A DNA stretch of 64,000 bases. It comes from Albula goreensis. Taxonomy: Eukaryota; Chordata; Actinopteri; Albuliformes; Albulidae. The notes below the pieces were generated by a model. That model searched no databases. It had not been told where the DNA came from and saw only the letters and a list, made by a program, of their open reading frames with translations. Below are positions 61,851 through 64,000 of this stretch, in pieces (position 1 is the first letter of the stretch; each line of letters starts with the position of its first letter). Location of the stretch: assembly GCA_022829145.1 (NCBI GenBank), contig CM040747.1, positions 30,592,936 to 30,656,935 of the forward strand. The letters run 5' to 3'. The translations under genes were made by a program, and so were the position numbers.

Positions 61851-63489
61851 GGAGGTGGGGGTGATGATTGGGAGAGGGCAGCTCTCGCTGGGTATTGATG
61901 TCCCTTTAATTGCTGACCAGGTAGAGGTGGGGGATGTGACCGGTGACTTCCATCGTCACAGCCGGACGCTCCAAGCATAAAGAGGCGCATCTGCTCCCTG
62001 TGTTCCTGCATTCACATTGAATTATTGATCCTCTCCTCCCCCGGTCTGAAACCACCCCCACCCACACAATGAGGCCAAACCTGATTGAGAGGCACACTTT
62101 CAGAAACCCCCGACAGACAGTCTCCCCCTCCCCCCGCCTGCCATTCTCACAAATAAATGCAAAATCACCTCACATCATTGCTCATGAAATAGCATGTGGC
62201 GTCCAGCTATAAGTGTATGTTTGCAGATGGTGTTAATTTGACTGTAGCCTCTGTGCTAGTGAGGGCTGCCCCACAGTGTTGGAGCTCTAGCAGGACAGCG
62301 CTGACCTCCAGCCATAGCTGGTAATGCTGTGGGCTACACTGAGTGTGGGACAGCTGAATCACAAATATGCGTCTTTACTCCATACCCCACCCAGAAGTCT
62401 CGCAGGGGTTTTTATACCCCTAAAATACACATGTGGGAGGAAACCTGTCCCAGAAACACACCTGGTGAACGCTAGAAGACAGACATACAGGAAGCGGGTC
62501 ACTCACGACCCTCCACACAGGAAATGAGGCACCATCCTCACCGGCACAGGAAGTGATGACACGCATGGTTACGGTCAGGTTCCCACAGTGCTGGGCAGTC
62601 CCAGCGCGCCGCGCCGCGCGGCTCAGGCAGATGGTACTCACAGATGGGCCCCGCTGTCTTAAAGGAGATTACCACCGCCACTCCACCCCCCACTTAACCC
62701 ACCCGCCGGCCCTTCACCCCACCCAGGACATAGCCCAAGAGGGGGCAGAGATATCCCCAATTACAGCTCAGCCTGGGGGTGTCCCACTCCTGTCCTGGGG
62801 GCCTGGGGTGTGTGCTAAGTTTACTTTTGGCGTGTTTCAGCGCTTAAGTGATTAATATAAGTCATTGATAAACAGCCAACACACACTGCATGTAGGTTTT
62901 CCAGGTTTGACTGTTTTTTTCAACCTGCGGCACCCTCCGCAGAGTTTACAACCCCCACCCTGACCGCTAGCTCACAGCCAGCATGTCGCCGCGGCAACGG
63001 CTAACGCACGCTGGTTTGATTCCTGCTCATCGCCGGCTTAAAGCGTCACCCTCTCTAATTGGTTTATCGGGAGCAGCTGGGTACCAAGAGAGGGGCACAG
63101 AGGAAGGCGGCGGCACCGAAGAGCCAATCAGAGTGCGCAAAAGGGAAAAACCATGAAGGACGGAGGCTTTGAGAGAAAAGTGCATTCTGGGATAGCAGTG
63201 ACTTGACTGTGCCAGCTCTCTGACACCAACACACACCTCACTTGTTATTCTTTGTAATGTTATATAATGTAATGTCAGTTTTAGTAGTTCATTAAATACT
63301 CTTCTCATGTTAAAGAGCTGGGTAGTGGTTTTAAAACGTTACACGGCTTTAATGAGAGTGCAGAAAACAGCAGTAAATAAGAGTGTCTGGTCTCAGTCAT
63401 GGGAATGGCAGTGATAAGAGCGCCGCTGCCCCTGGGACAGCTACGAGCCCGCCGCACAGACAGGCCTTAATAGGAAATCTGCCTGCGCA
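61851..63489 (+). other. Intronic stretch, local GC-rich spots
   Basis: A very CpG-rich 25-bp spot lies at about 62600-62622 (cgcgccgcgccgcgcgg) but is too short for a CpG island. A partial fold-back element follows at 62.78 kb. No exon recognised. Confidence 0.5.
62780..62895. mobile_element. Left half of a related fold-back element
   Basis: gtgtcccactcctgtcctgg and ggcctggggtgtgtgcta lead into tttcagcgcttaagtgatta. This is a related but distinct subfamily of the elements seen elsewhere in the window. The assignment is by pattern only. Confidence 0.35.
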
Positions 63490-63840
63490 GGAGGGCCCCC
63501 TCCTCTCTTTCCCCTTCACTCTGTCCCTCCCGCGCTCTCCTCTCTCCCTTCATCTCCTCTCTTTCTCCCTCCCTGTTTCTGTCATTCTTCTCCTTGTCTT
63601 CCTCTCCTCTCTTTTTTTTTCCCCCTTCTAACTCTTCTCTTACTTCCTCTCCGCTCCCCAGCCTTCCTCTCATCTTCCCTATCTCCCTTCTCTCTCTCCC
63701 CTGCTCTCTTTTTATTTTTTCCTCTCCTTCCTTGCACTCCTTTCTCTCCTCCATCTCTGTTTATCTTGTAACGTCGTACTCATTCTTCTCTCTACCTCTC
63801 TCCAACTCCCTCTGCTTTTTCTCTCCCTCTATCTCCTCCC
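63490..63840 (+). repeat. Long polypyrimidine tract, ~350 bp
   Basis: The plus strand is almost entirely C and T with scattered single purines. The open frames called on both strands here are composition artefacts (Ser/Pro/Leu on one, Glu/Arg/Lys on the other). Confidence 0.9.
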
Positions 63841-64000
63841 TGTCCCCATGTTGCACATTTTCCTTCTGGTTCTCCATTTAGTCCTGTGCTCACCTCATTG
63901 TGTTCACCTCAGCTCAGAGTCTGCGCTCGGTTCCTATTGTTGACTCTGTGCTAAAGGTAATGACGTCACCGGGCCTGCAGCGCAGTCGCCCGCGGGCCTG
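63841..64000 (+). other. Window edge, GC-rich end
   Basis: The last 45 bp (gacgtcaccgggcctgcagc and following) are CpG-rich with a CRE-like TGACGTCA at 63961-63968. The sequence stops before its meaning can be judged. Confidence 0.4.

Noticed and set aside
63467..63881. Glu/Arg-rich and Ser/Pro-rich frames at the right edge
   Set aside because: They reflect the polypyrimidine tract.

Overview
This is vertebrate nuclear DNA, most likely from a ray-finned fish. The protein-coding signal is split into short exons with GT-AG introns. Most of the window is AT-rich unique sequence with many microsatellites, minisatellites, tRNA-derived SINE copies and decayed DNA transposons. There are no operons and no long uninterrupted bacterial-type genes. 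The species cannot be fixed from the sequence alone. The fish assignment rests on repeat types that I recall as common in teleosts, and on an MRCK-alpha protein close to but not identical with the human one.

The only gene I can support is a partial plus-strand gene for an MRCK-type, myotonic-dystrophy-kinase-related Cdc42-binding kinase, best match CDC42BPA. Four consecutive coding exons are visible at 43146-43237, 52503-52586, 54745-54840 and 56394-56542. Spliced in order they keep one reading frame. They correspond to about residues 60-200 of the human protein: the end of the N-terminal extension, the glycine-rich ATP loop, the catalytic lysine, helix C, the hinge and the sequence just before the HRD catalytic loop. 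The first coding exon and everything from the catalytic aspartate onward are not in this window. The left 43 kb is therefore probably first intron, or partly intergenic DNA. The right 7.4 kb is the start of the next intron.

The left part (1-43145) holds a minisatellite that switches unit length from 24 to 37 and back to 24 bp (1674-2470), a fold-back transposon copy near 8.5 kb, two minus-strand SINE copies (11.6 and 13.4 kb), a 51-bp tandem repeat (12.1 kb), a degenerate array (19.2-19.9 kb), a MITE-like inverted-repeat element (21.7-22.0 kb), a possible enhancer with clustered TTTATG sites (25.8-26.1 kb), a possible poly(A)-tailed retrocopy on the minus strand (26.2 kb upward) and a second fold-back element (41.0 kb).

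The intron between the first two visible exons (9.3 kb) holds a local duplication, a decayed Tc1/mariner transposase relic and an isolated CpG-rich block at 49.7-49.97 kb. That block is the best candidate for an undescribed promoter. The last intron holds a G-quadruplex next to a perfect hairpin, three tandem-repeat arrays and a long polypyrimidine tract.

I found no convincing new biological system. The items most worth testing are the intragenic CpG block, the poly(A)-tailed minus-strand candidate, the TTTATG cluster and the unit-switching minisatellite.
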